From contig OZ251980.1 of NCBI GenBank assembly GCA_965246745.1, positions 2,604,001 through 2,668,000 on the forward strand: a DNA stretch of 64,000 nucleotides, given 5' to 3'. The DNA comes from JANXMY01 sp965246745 (GTDB taxonomy: Bacteria; Armatimonadota; Armatimonadia; Armatimonadales; Capsulimonadaceae). Each line of letters starts with the position of its first letter. Position 1 is the first letter of the stretch. Below the pieces are notes generated by a model, which saw nothing but the letters and a program-made list of their open reading frames with translations, was not told where the DNA came from and ran no database searches. Shown here one piece after another: positions 23,755-31,582 of the stretch. The position numbers and the translations under genes were made by a program.

Positions 23755-23771
23755 TGCAAGAACCATGCCAA
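23755..23771 (-). promoter_or_regulatory. Sigma-54 (RpoN) promoter for gmd-fcl
   Basis: On the minus strand the site reads TTGGCATGGTTCTTGCA, a full -24/-12 match. gmd starts about 120 bases downstream. A rightward site of almost the same sequence lies about 100 bases away. Confidence 0.85.
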
Positions 23772-23863
23772 AAACGAGCGCAGCGCGGCGGGGGCAAAAA
23801 AATGGGCGGCGGCGGCGAAAAAACACGAGATTTTTGCGCCTCCGCCGCCCTCGAACCCCCGAC

Positions 23864-23880
23864 TTGGCATGGTTCTTGTA
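23864..23880 (+). promoter_or_regulatory. Sigma-54 (RpoN) promoter for the glycosyltransferase at 23940
   Basis: TTGGCATGGTTCTTGTA matches the consensus except for GT in place of GC at -12. It shares 16 of 17 bases with the leftward gmd promoter. The gene starts 60 bases downstream. Confidence 0.7.
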
Positions 23881-23939
23881 GGTTAAGTAACGCAGCATCG
23901 GGGAACAAAAGAAAGCCGTTCTCCTGTAAAAGAGCCACC

Positions 23940-25220
23940 ATGCGTATCTGTATCGTCAATGAATTCTTCTACCCGGACAACACCGGCGGCACCGGCACGG
24001 TGCTGTCGGACCTGGTCCGGTCCCTGCGCGAGTTTGATCCCGCGCTGGAGATTGATGTGGTCACGTCCACCAATCTGTACCGGCGGGCGAAAACCAAGCT
24101 GCCGGCGGCTGAAGACTGGGACGGAGTCAAGATTTATCGGGTGGGCACCCCGCATCCGAATTCGCTGCCGATGGCGCTGCGCCTCGGGGCCAATCTCTTG
24201 TTCAGCGTGGCCGCCTTTTCCAAGCTGATGTCGCTGCGCCCGTATGATGTCGTGCTGGTCGGAACCGCGCCGCCGATGTGCGCCCTGGCCGCCCAGGCGC
24301 TGCGGCAGGTGCGCGGGACGCCGTTTGTGTATATCATCTATGATTTGGAGCCGGACCGCTCGGTGACAATGAAAGTGCTGCCGGAGCGGCACCCGTTTGT
24401 GCGCGTTTTCGGAGCCGCGCAGCGCTACTGGCTGCAAGCCGCCGAAAAGATCGTCGTTTTGGGTGAGCACATGGGCGAGCATCTGACCCGCACTTACGGC
24501 GTGTCCGCGCAGAAGATCGCCGCGATCCCCATCGGCTCGAACCCGGACGAGATCGTGCCCGGCCCCAAAGCCAGCCGGTTCCGGGCGGCGCACGGGATTG
24601 ATGGCTTTTTGGTGCTGTACTCGGGCAATTTCGGGCGCTACCACAATTTCGACACGGTGCTGGACGCCGCCGGGATGCTGCGGGACACGCACCCGCAGAT
24701 TTCGTTTGCGCTGGTCGGCGACGGGGCGCAAAAAGCGCATATTGCCGGGCGGGTTGCGGGCGAGTCGCTGTCCAATGTGCGCTTGTTCGAGTTTGTGCCC
24801 AAGTCTGAGTACGGCGACCTGCTGGCGTCTGCCGATTTGTCGTTTGTAACGCTGGAGCCGGGCATGGAAGGCTTGTGCGTCCCGAGCAAGTTTTACAGCA
24901 TTCTGGCTTCGGGCCGTCCGGTGCTGGCGACAGTCTCGCCGCTGTCGGAAGTGGCGCGGGTGATTGACGAAGCGGATGCCGGGGTGCATATGGAGCAGTC
25001 GGAGTCGGCCCGCCTGGCCGAAGCGGTGGTGGCGCTGTCGGAGGACCCCGACCGCGCCGCGCGTTTGGGCCGCAATGCCCGCCGTGTGCTCGAAGAGCAG
25101 TATTCGATGGCGCGGGTCGCCCGTCAGTACCATGCCGTCCTCGGGGCTGCCTGCCGCCGCCCGGAAGCCGCGCCGCGCGGCGCGGCGCTTTCGCCGCCCG
25201 AGCCTGCCGTGAAAAAATAG
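23940..25220 (+). CDS. Glycosyltransferase family 4 (WcaI-like)
   Basis: The 426-residue GT-B enzyme starts MRICIVNEFFYPDNTGGTGT. It has VYIIYDLEPDRSVTMKVLPE in the N-terminal domain, VLYSGNFGRYHNFDTVL at the start of the C-terminal domain, and LEPGMEGLCVPSKFYSILAS near the nucleotide-sugar site. This arrangement resembles WcaI-type glycosyltransferases, often fucosyltransferases, which would fit the divergent gmd-fcl genes. The donor is inferred, not shown. Its own sigma-54 promoter and a downstream terminator make it a single-gene unit. Repeated AAAAAATAGGC segments follow its stop. Confidence 0.82.
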   Translation: MRICIVNEFFYPDNTGGTGTVLSDLVRSLREFDPALEIDVVTSTNLYRRAKTKLPAAEDWDGVKIYRVGTPHPNSLPMALRLGANLLFSVAAFSKLMSLRPYDVVLVGTAPPMCALAAQALRQVRGTPFVYIIYDLEPDRSVTMKVLPERHPFVRVFGAAQRYWLQAAEKIVVLGEHMGEHLTRTYGVSAQKIAAIPIGSNPDEIVPGPKASRFRAAHGIDGFLVLYSGNFGRYHNFDTVLDAAGMLRDTHPQISFALVGDGAQKAHIAGRVAGESLSNVRLFEFVPKSEYGDLLASADLSFVTLEPGMEGLCVPSKFYSILASGRPVLATVSPLSEVARVIDEADAGVHMEQSESARLAEAVVALSEDPDRAARLGRNARRVLEEQYSMARVARQYHAVLGAACRRPEAAPRGAALSPPEPAVKK

Positions 25221-25253
25221 GCGGCCCAAAAAATAGGCCCGTCAAAAAATAAA

Positions 25254-25286
25254 AGCCGCCGCTCCGAATGGAGCGGCGGCTTTTTT
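25254..25286. terminator. Rho-independent terminator
   Basis: AGCCGCCGCTCC / GGAGCGGCGGCT with a GAAT loop is followed by T residues on the plus strand and preceded by A residues. It can act for both the glycosyltransferase gene and the convergent PEP-CTERM gene. Confidence 0.9.
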
Positions 25287-25304
25287 GCCGGGGCAAGAAG
25301 CTGA

Positions 25305-25829
25305 CTAGGCAGCATTCTTGACAGCCGACTTGCGGCGCAGGACGGCGACGCCGCCCAGGGCGAGCAGAGCGCCGAACGACAGCACGGTGCTGGCTTCGGG
25401 AACCGGGCTGCCGAGCGGGCCGACGCTCACACGGTCGCCGGTCACGCCGCCGAAGGCGGTGGTGTCGGTGATGTGGAAGTTGGAGTAGCTGGGCGTGGTG
25501 CCGAAGTCAACGGCGGTCACGGTGGTGACGCCGCTTTCCGTCACGTCCTTCAGGCCCGGCTCGGTGCTGGTGAAGTTCAGAACGGTCGCGTAGCGGTTCA
25601 GACCTTCCAGGGTGCCGTTGGTCAGGGTGCCGGTCAGCTTCAGGTCGCCGGCAAGCGTGCCGTTGAAGAACGACGGGGCTTCAAAGAAGTAGCCGGTGGC
25701 GGTCGTCGTGAAAACGCCGGCCGGCGGGTTCACGAAGTCGGTGCTGAAAGTGCCCTGCGCGAACGCCGGGGCGATGCTGGTTCCGGCGACAAGCGCCAGG
25801 CCGGCAAGGGTGGTGGTAAGTTTGTTCAT
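25305..25829 (-). CDS. PEP-CTERM sorting domain protein
   Basis: The 174-residue secreted protein has a signal peptide (MNKLTTTLAGLALVAGTSIA, cleavage after AFA). Its Thr/Gly-rich body lacks cysteine. The C-terminal tripartite sorting signal is VPEASTVLSFGALLALGGVA with an RRK tail. Exosortase is expected to cleave at the PEA site and release or attach the protein during polysaccharide assembly. The exosortase gene lies about 2.2 kb away, on the same strand. A sigma-54 promoter at 26015-26031 precedes it after a leader of about 170 bases. The body shows no enzymatic motif; a structural or glycosylated surface role is likely. Confidence 0.9.
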   Translation of the reverse strand: MNKLTTTLAGLALVAGTSIAPAFAQGTFSTDFVNPPAGVFTTTATGYFFEAPSFFNGTLAGDLKLTGTLTNGTLEGLNRYATVLNFTSTEPGLKDVTESGVTTVTAVDFGTTPSYSNFHITDTTAFGGVTGDRVSVGPLGSPVPEASTVLSFGALLALGGVAVLRRKSAVKNAA

Positions 25830-26014
25830 GCGTGTTTTCCTGTGTCGTACTTGAATGGACGTTGGTGCGCTTCGGCAAGCGCGTTTAAGAGAAGGCGCGT
25901 CTTTATGGGGACAATCAAAGCCGACACGCTTTGTTGTACCACATAATCGGTGAAATCACCCCTCTGCCCCGAAAAAAATAAAGGCAGATCAAGCGCGGCT
26001 TCGCTGTATTGAAG

Positions 26015-26031
26015 TGCAAATTTTATGCCAA
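26015..26031 (-). promoter_or_regulatory. Sigma-54 (RpoN) promoter for the PEP-CTERM protein gene
   Basis: The minus strand reads TTGGCATAAAATTTGCA, a full -24/-12 match. The gene starts at 25829, leaving a leader of about 170 bases. Confidence 0.82.
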
Positions 26032-26119
26032 CTTCGGTGTTTTGTTCCCCAAAGCCGGAAAATCGGCAATTAAATTTACGGTGATTTTTCACGGCAGGCA
26101 GCCGCTTAATCTTGACCTC

Positions 26120-27232
26120 CTAGTGCGCGGCAACCACTTTTTGGTACTGCGGCCAGAACGCCTGCAAGTTGGAGGTGTGCTGGAAATCGGCGAATTCCTG
26201 CTGGATGCGCTTGGAATTCAGCGCCGTTCCCTTGATCAGCTTCGCGCCCGTAAGGCACTGCTCCTGCACGTCGGCATACGGCACCGTTACGGCGGCGGCC
26301 TTGTCCTGGCAGCGGAAAATCCACCACTGGTTGGCGAAAAAGACCGGCCCGAGCTGGTCGCCGACTTTCATCGCAAAGACGCTCGCTTCCAGCGGCGGGC
26401 TGCGGTGCAGGGGAGAGCGCCCGAACGACAGCGGGGCCAGCAAGCCGCCGTTGGTTTTGGACGTGTCCACGCTGTAGGTGGTCGCGACCAGCTCAAACGG
26501 CGTTTGGCCGGACAGCTCGGCCAGCGCCTGCCGGGCCTGCGGCTCGGTGGCGGTAGCAATCGCCCGCAGGCTGACCGCCGCCGGGCGATAAAACTGAGCG
26601 CTCGGATTGCCGGGGCTGGACTGGGCGCGGTAATACGCCTGGGCATCGGTGTCCGTCGCCGTCACCCCCTGCGTGATGACATTGGTTTCGGCGAGCTGCA
26701 CCCGCAGGTTCTGCTTGAAGTCGCCTTCCAGCATGCCGCTTTGGGCCAGCGCCTGGGAGAAGTTCGGACGCTTTTTCAGCTTTGCGTATTCTTTTTCGAC
26801 ATCGCCTTCGCTCGGGGCCAGGTTCTTTTTGCGGGCGAACTGAAGCTGAAGCATGTTCTGGACCATTTTGTGCATGGTCTGTGCGCCGTACACATCCTGC
26901 ATCTGGTTGAACAAGTCATCGCGCGTGATGTTTTCGCCGTTGACCGAGACGATGATGGTCTGGGTGCGGGCACGCTGGCGCATCACCGTGACGCCGATCA
27001 GCAGGCCGAGCGCGAGCATGCCGGCGCCGACCAGCCACAGCGGGGGGCGGAACTGTTTTCGCGGGCGCGGCGGCTCCGGGGCGCGGGGCTGCGGAAACGG
27101 CGGCAGCGTGTCCATCGGCGCAAGGCCGGTGGGCGCGGCGCTTGCGGCAGCGCGGGGCGAAGAAGCGCGGTCAGACGAGTCGCCGTCGGGCAAAGGTGTT
27201 CCGCCGTCGGCGGCAGAGGTGTCTTGCGTCAC
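26120..27232 (-). CDS. Peptidyl-prolyl cis-trans isomerase, SurA/EpsD-like, membrane-anchored
   Basis: This 370-residue protein has a Pro-rich cytoplasmic head of about 60 residues, one membrane segment (LWLVGAGMLALGLLIGVTVM), and a SurA-N-like region starting VNGENITRDDLFNQM. A parvulin-type domain with TYSVDTSKTNGGLL follows, a degenerate form of the parvulin S-x-D-x-x-x-x-x-G-G motif. Similar PPIases (EpsD family) accompany exosortase loci and assist folding of secreted proteins or exporter parts. The start is GTG 27232, with AAGGGA upstream. The gene follows epsI after 53 bases and probably belongs to the wzc-exosortase operon. Confidence 0.75.
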   Translation of the reverse strand: MTQDTSAADGGTPLPDGDSSDRASSPRAAASAAPTGLAPMDTLPPFPQPRAPEPPRPRKQFRPPLWLVGAGMLALGLLIGVTVMRQRARTQTIIVSVNGENITRDDLFNQMQDVYGAQTMHKMVQNMLQLQFARKKNLAPSEGDVEKEYAKLKKRPNFSQALAQSGMLEGDFKQNLRVQLAETNVITQGVTATDTDAQAYYRAQSSPGNPSAQFYRPAAVSLRAIATATEPQARQALAELSGQTPFELVATTYSVDTSKTNGGLLAPLSFGRSPLHRSPPLEASVFAMKVGDQLGPVFFANQWWIFRCQDKAAAVTVPYADVQEQCLTGAKLIKGTALNSKRIQQEFADFQHTSNLQAFWPQYQKVVAAH

Positions 27233-27285
27233 TGGGGTTCGGTTCCCTTCTTGAAGTAGGTCTTCGATGAAATTTCAACGGCGGC

Positions 27286-27975
27286 TCAGGCGCGTGCCTG
27301 CAAAGGCGCGGCGTCCGATGTGGGCCGGGCGGAAAGCTGCTCGCCGGGCCGGCGGCCGGCTTCCAGCAGCGCCTGGACCGGCGGCAGGACTTCGGCGGCC
27401 AGCCCGGTAATCTCGGCGTCCGCGCCTGCGCCTTGCGGCACCATCAGCCGGACAAACAGCGAGACTTCCTGGCGGCGCGGCACGATCTTGTTTCGCAGCG
27501 CCACGGCCTGCCGCGCCAGCAGCGAGCGCGGCGCGGGCGGCGTGTAAATCCCGGTGGTCCAGTACAGCACGGTCATTTTCTGCTCGCCGAGCTGGGCGTC
27601 CATCATCGTCACGGCCTGCCCGCCGACGGTTTTATCCCGGCTATTGGTCAGCAGCCAGCCCTGCGACGGGAAACAGTCTTTCGGGTTGTGAATGTCGAGA
27701 TCGTCGGATGCCGTGACCAGCATGACATCGGCGCTTCGGCCCGCCCCCGTGGCGTACACGCGGTCCACAATGGACGATGTACGCAGCCGGGCCTGGATTT
27801 CCGGGTCCACCGGCGCGGTCGCCCCGCCCTGCCAGGGGCCGAGGCGGGCCGGAAACGTTTCGACAGCCAGCTTGCGCGGATGCGGCACAGCGAGAGGCCC
27901 GGAAAGATATTCCAGCGCGGCGACCCCGAATACCAGGCCGAGGCAGAGCGCGGCAGCGACAGAGTGTAGTTTCAT
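27286..27975 (-). CDS. epsI: Exosortase-associated protein EpsI
   Basis: The 229-residue protein has an N-terminal membrane segment (AAALCLGLVFGVAALEYL). The EpsI/DUF3485 pattern includes FPARLGPWQG, VMLVTASDDLDIHNPKDCFPSQGW and VLYWTTGIYTPPAP. EpsI is encoded beside or fused to exosortases in exopolysaccharide loci; its exact role is unknown. The start ATG overlaps the exosortase stop (ATGA at 27975-27972), so the two are translationally coupled. The C-terminal tail of about 40 residues is low-complexity. Confidence 0.87.
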   Translation of the reverse strand: MKLHSVAAALCLGLVFGVAALEYLSGPLAVPHPRKLAVETFPARLGPWQGGATAPVDPEIQARLRTSSIVDRVYATGAGRSADVMLVTASDDLDIHNPKDCFPSQGWLLTNSRDKTVGGQAVTMMDAQLGEQKMTVLYWTTGIYTPPAPRSLLARQAVALRNKIVPRRQEVSLFVRLMVPQGAGADAEITGLAAEVLPPVQALLEAGRRPGEQLSARPTSDAAPLQARA

Positions 27976-28847
27976 AAAAACGATTTGCCTCCGAGGGCTT
28001 TGCCGGCCAGCACAAACAGCACAAACGACAGGCAGATGGCGACAATCTCCGCCGGGTCGTGCGCCGCGTGCAGCGCCGGCAGGCCGCCGTAAATGGTCGC
28101 GGCGACCAGGCCGCAGATTCGCAGCACATTGACCAGCAGGGCAATCGGCGCGGCCAGCGCGATCAGCAGGGTGCGCTTGGCGAGGGTCGGCAGAAACAAA
28201 TGGCCGTAGATCGCCGCAAACGCCAGCAGGCTGATCAATTTGTGGAAGCCGCTGCACGCGGTCGCGACTTCCAGCGATGCGCCCGGCACTTGAAGCACAT
28301 TGCCGTTCTGCATCACCGGAAAGCCGAGCGTGCCCATGATGGCCGCCGCGCCGCAGGTGCTCAGGTACTGGATTTGGCCGGTGATGGGGCCGAGAAACGA
28401 GTTTGGGATCGGGGCGGCGAACAGCAGAAACCAAACGGGAAACTGCACGGTGCGCCAGAGCGCCCGCCCGTGCAGGGCGAAGATGCCGCCGGCCAGGGTC
28501 GGGATCAGCGACCACATGCCGACATACTTGACTTGCAGCAGGTAGCCGCCGATGGCCCCGAGGAGGCCCAGGACGACCAGCCCCACTCCCCACGCTTCGG
28601 GCCGGCGCTCGGCGGACGCAATCGAGTCGCGGCGCATCCAGCACAGCCCGATGGCGACGGGGAAGATAAAAAACCCGTGGGCGTAGTTGTCGTTGGAATA
28701 CCACTGCCGGCCTGCGTCCAGAATGATCGGCGCGTAAGCCAGGGCGACTCCGGCAAGAAACAGCCACATCGCGCCGGGCCAGGCCAGCGGGTCGAAGCGG
28801 GCGCGGGTTTGCCGCGCCGCCGCCTTTGTGGACACTTGGACGGCCAT
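27972..28847 (-). CDS. xrt: Exosortase (PEP-CTERM sorting transpeptidase)
   Basis: This 291-residue protein has about eight membrane segments. The active-site pattern of exosortases is present: Cys in VATACSGFHKLISLL, Arg in LLVNVLRICGL, and His in ALHAAHDPAEIV. The conserved WYSNDNYAHGFFIFP segment lies near the N-terminus. It should cleave PEP-CTERM signals at the outer face of the inner membrane. The gene lies one base after the wzc-like gene and overlaps epsI by four bases. One PEP-CTERM substrate is visible in this window; more may lie elsewhere in the genome. Confidence 0.92.
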   Translation of the reverse strand: MAVQVSTKAAARQTRARFDPLAWPGAMWLFLAGVALAYAPIILDAGRQWYSNDNYAHGFFIFPVAIGLCWMRRDSIASAERRPEAWGVGLVVLGLLGAIGGYLLQVKYVGMWSLIPTLAGGIFALHGRALWRTVQFPVWFLLFAAPIPNSFLGPITGQIQYLSTCGAAAIMGTLGFPVMQNGNVLQVPGASLEVATACSGFHKLISLLAFAAIYGHLFLPTLAKRTLLIALAAPIALLVNVLRICGLVAATIYGGLPALHAAHDPAEIVAICLSFVLFVLAGKALGGKSFL

Positions 28848-28848
28848 G

Positions 28849-31143
28849 TTAATGCTCCTCGCGCGTCAGCGGGATGGTCGTCAGGTCGTGCGCGTCGCTG
28901 CCCGCTTCGGCCAGCGGGTCGGTGCCGTTGAGGTGGCCCGGCGTGTACCCGGAAACATTGCCGTACATCATCAGCGTTTGGTCTTTCGCCAGCGCCGCCG
29001 GCTGGGCCAGGCCGTCGGGCAGGGCGGGCGCGGCCAGGGTCGCGGCGAACGACCGGGCGACTTCGTAGGCCGGCGCGTTTCTTTTCGAAGTTCGGTTGAT
29101 GAACAAGCCCAGCGGGGCCAGCCCCGACAGCACACTGGAAGTCGAATTCACTGCGTCTTCGTTGGCCCGGCCCAGGTCAATCACTTGCAGCACATAATCC
29201 ACCGACGGCGCGAGCAGCAGCGGGTCCACGACCGTACACGACGGCGTATCCAGCACGACAACATCGGCGCGGCTGCGGATCATCGCCAGAAAGTTCGTCA
29301 TGTGCGGCGACACAATGATGTCTGCCGAGTTGACCCGCGCGGAATGGTTGAACAGCACCGACAAGTTGGGCGTTTCCGTCGGCGCGAGCGCATCGTCGAG
29401 CAGCGCTTTTCCCGACAGCACTTCAATCAAGCCGTCGCTCGGCGCATCGTCGAACAGCGTGTTCTGCACCGGCTCGCGCATGTCGGCGTCCACCAAGATC
29501 ACGCGCTTGCCGGAGCGGGCCAGCGACCGGGCCAGCTCGGCGGCGGTCAGCGACTTGCCTTCGCCCGGCTGGGCGCTGGTGACCATCACAAGCCGTCCCC
29601 GGCCCGCCGGCGGCGCACCGAGCACCCGCAGCAGGTTTGCGCCGGCGAGGCTGTAGGCTTCGGCGACCGGCACCGGAAGCTGTCGGCGGCTGAGCAGCGA
29701 CAGGGACGCGCGGGACAAGCGGGGCAGCGCCCCCAAAATCGGGCCGCTGCCGAGCCGTTCCACTTGGTCTTCAGTCCGCACGCGGCGGTCTATCTGCTCA
29801 ATCGTGAAGATCAGCGCCAGCGACACCAGCAGGCCGAGCACCCCGCCGAGCAGCAGGTTAAGCTGCAAAACCGGCTTGGCCGGGCTGAGCGGCGCGACCG
29901 CCTGCTGGGTGATCCGCGCGTCGCCGTTGATCTGGCTTTCTTTCATGCGGGCCGAAACCAGTGTCCGGTACAGCCCGGCGTAGTTGTCGGCGGCATCCTG
30001 GGCGGCTTGGGCGACCTGGTCGAAGCTGGAGCCGGTCTGGACCAGCGGGGTCAAGCTGGCTTCGGCCTGGCTTTGGAGCGCCAGCGCCTGGGCCAGCCGC
30101 GCTTTGAGCGTGTTAAGCTGGACCGTGGCCCCCTGGTACTGCTGCTGCAAGCCGGCCTGGGCGCTGAGGGCCGGGTTGTTGGGGTTTTTCGTCGCGGCCA
30201 GCGCTTTGTTGAGCTGGTCCTGCACTTCTTTGATATGGGCGTCCAGCGGCGCAAGCTGTCCGGGGAACTCCGGGGTGACTTTGCGGGCCAGGTCGCTGCG
30301 CTGCTGCTTCAAGTCGCTGAGCTGCCCTGTGAGCTTTTCGGTCAGGGCGTCGGAGCGCGGGCCGAGCTGGGCGATGCTTTGGTTGTTGGCGGCAAGCTGC
30401 TTTGCCAGCGCGTCCACGGTGGCCTGCTGGCCGCTCATTTCCTGCCGGATGGCAGCGACGGTGTCTTCGCGCTGGGACAGCCGGGTGATGGCGACGCGGG
30501 CCTGCGAGCCGGAGTCGAGAATTGCGTGGCCTTTTTGGTAGGCCAGCTTTTTCAGCCGGGTCGCGATCATGGCTTTGCGGGCGGCGGCGACCTGGCCGGT
30601 CAATCGCGCTTCGGTGGTCTGGATGTCTTTGGTGGCTTCTTCTTTTTTCCACTGGACAAACGACTGCGCGACGGCGTCGGTGAGCAGCAGGGCCTGGTCG
30701 CGGCTGGCGCCGAGGACCTGGATGTTGATCAGCGACGAGTCGGTCGGGCTGGATACCGTGACGGCGCTTTGGAGGCCGCCGGGGGTGACGCCGCTGGTGT
30801 CGAGGGTCTGGCCGGTGGTCAATTCTTTGTTTTTCAGCCAGCTCAGCGCCCGGTCGGCCATGGCGGCGGTGCGGAGCATGCCGATCTGGGTGGAAACCGA
30901 TTCCGGGGGCGGCGGGATATAGGCCGCGCCGGGCGGGCCGGCAATGCCGCCGTCGGGGCGCTGGATCAGCAGAATTTGGGCGTCGGCCTGCCACTGCTTC
31001 GGCAGATGCTGAGTGTAAAAGTACGCGCCGACCAGAAACAGCGGAACCGTCAGCAGAATGATCCATTTGCGTCGCCACAAAGCGCGGACGACATCAGCCA
31101 GGCTGGTTTCCGTCTGGTGGCTCGCGGAGTGAATGTCGTTCAT
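28849..31143 (-). CDS. Wzc/GumC-like chain-length determinant with tyrosine-kinase-type ATPase
   Basis: This 764-residue protein has an N-terminal Wzz domain with a membrane segment WIILLTVPLFLVGAYFY, a long periplasmic coiled-coil region, and a second membrane segment. A BY-kinase domain follows with Walker A AQPGEGKS (about 522-530), Walker A' VILVDADMREP and Walker B VVLDTPS. It should control polymer length and export with the Wza-like protein. The C-terminal tail has only two tyrosines, fewer than the usual cluster. AAGGA sits before ATG 31143. A perfect sigma-54 site lies at 31191-31207. It heads the operon wzc-exosortase-epsI-PPIase. Confidence 0.9.
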   Translation of the reverse strand: MNDIHSASHQTETSLADVVRALWRRKWIILLTVPLFLVGAYFYTQHLPKQWQADAQILLIQRPDGGIAGPPGAAYIPPPPESVSTQIGMLRTAAMADRALSWLKNKELTTGQTLDTSGVTPGGLQSAVTVSSPTDSSLINIQVLGASRDQALLLTDAVAQSFVQWKKEEATKDIQTTEARLTGQVAAARKAMIATRLKKLAYQKGHAILDSGSQARVAITRLSQREDTVAAIRQEMSGQQATVDALAKQLAANNQSIAQLGPRSDALTEKLTGQLSDLKQQRSDLARKVTPEFPGQLAPLDAHIKEVQDQLNKALAATKNPNNPALSAQAGLQQQYQGATVQLNTLKARLAQALALQSQAEASLTPLVQTGSSFDQVAQAAQDAADNYAGLYRTLVSARMKESQINGDARITQQAVAPLSPAKPVLQLNLLLGGVLGLLVSLALIFTIEQIDRRVRTEDQVERLGSGPILGALPRLSRASLSLLSRRQLPVPVAEAYSLAGANLLRVLGAPPAGRGRLVMVTSAQPGEGKSLTAAELARSLARSGKRVILVDADMREPVQNTLFDDAPSDGLIEVLSGKALLDDALAPTETPNLSVLFNHSARVNSADIIVSPHMTNFLAMIRSRADVVVLDTPSCTVVDPLLLAPSVDYVLQVIDLGRANEDAVNSTSSVLSGLAPLGLFINRTSKRNAPAYEVARSFAATLAAPALPDGLAQPAALAKDQTLMMYGNVSGYTPGHLNGTDPLAEAGSDAHDLTTIPLTREEH

Positions 31144-31582
31144 TGAAATCCTTTTTTGTCTCTTAATGCCGAGGGTCTGCTGTGGTCTTGTGCAAAAAAC
31201 GTGCCAAGCCGGGCTGTTTTGTGCTATTTTCGGGTTTTGTGCAACTGCAATACGGATTTTTTCGGCCGCCGGTTCCGCAATCGTCGCGCTTCCTGCGGCA
31301 GATTTTCGGGCGGATTTTTTAAAAGAACCCAGTACAATTACCGGGTTTTCGCAAAACGTATGGTAAGATAAGGGGGCCGCTTTCAGCCGTTTCATTTTTC
31401 AGCCGTTTCATTTTTTTCGATCTTCTGCACTTTTACCTGATTTTAGCTTCGCCGCCGCGTTTCGGACGGCTCGGGCTGAAACCCCGTAACATGGACGAAA
31501 ACAAAGTGCCGACAGTTAAAGCAGTCGTTCCCCTTACCGGGGCGGCTGCTTAACAAAAAAATCTAACGGAGACCCCCATATT
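31144..31582. other. Divergent intergenic region with sigma-54 site, tandem duplication and hairpin
   Basis: This 440-base gap between the leftward wzc operon and the rightward GH71 gene carries no gene I can support. It contains the sigma-54 promoter at 31191-31207 and a perfect 16-bp tandem duplication TTTCAGCCGTTTCATT at 31381-31412. A hairpin at 31514-31553 has arms GTTAAAGCAG / CTGCTTAAC, with an inner CCCC/GGGG stem. No rightward sigma-54 site is visible for the GH71 gene. Confidence 0.6.
31191..31207 (-). promoter_or_regulatory. Sigma-54 (RpoN) promoter for the wzc-exosortase operon
   Basis: The minus strand reads TTGGCACGTTTTTTGCA, the consensus exactly. ATG 31143 lies 48 bases downstream. 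Confidence 0.9.

Noticed and set aside
28828..31146. Long plus-strand open frame across the wzc-like gene
   Set aside because: It is a shadow of the Wzc-like kinase gene, with no recognisable domain and biased composition.
31514..31553. Riboswitch before the GH71 gene
   Set aside because: Only one hairpin is seen. Conserved core sequences of c-di-GMP or other known aptamers are missing.
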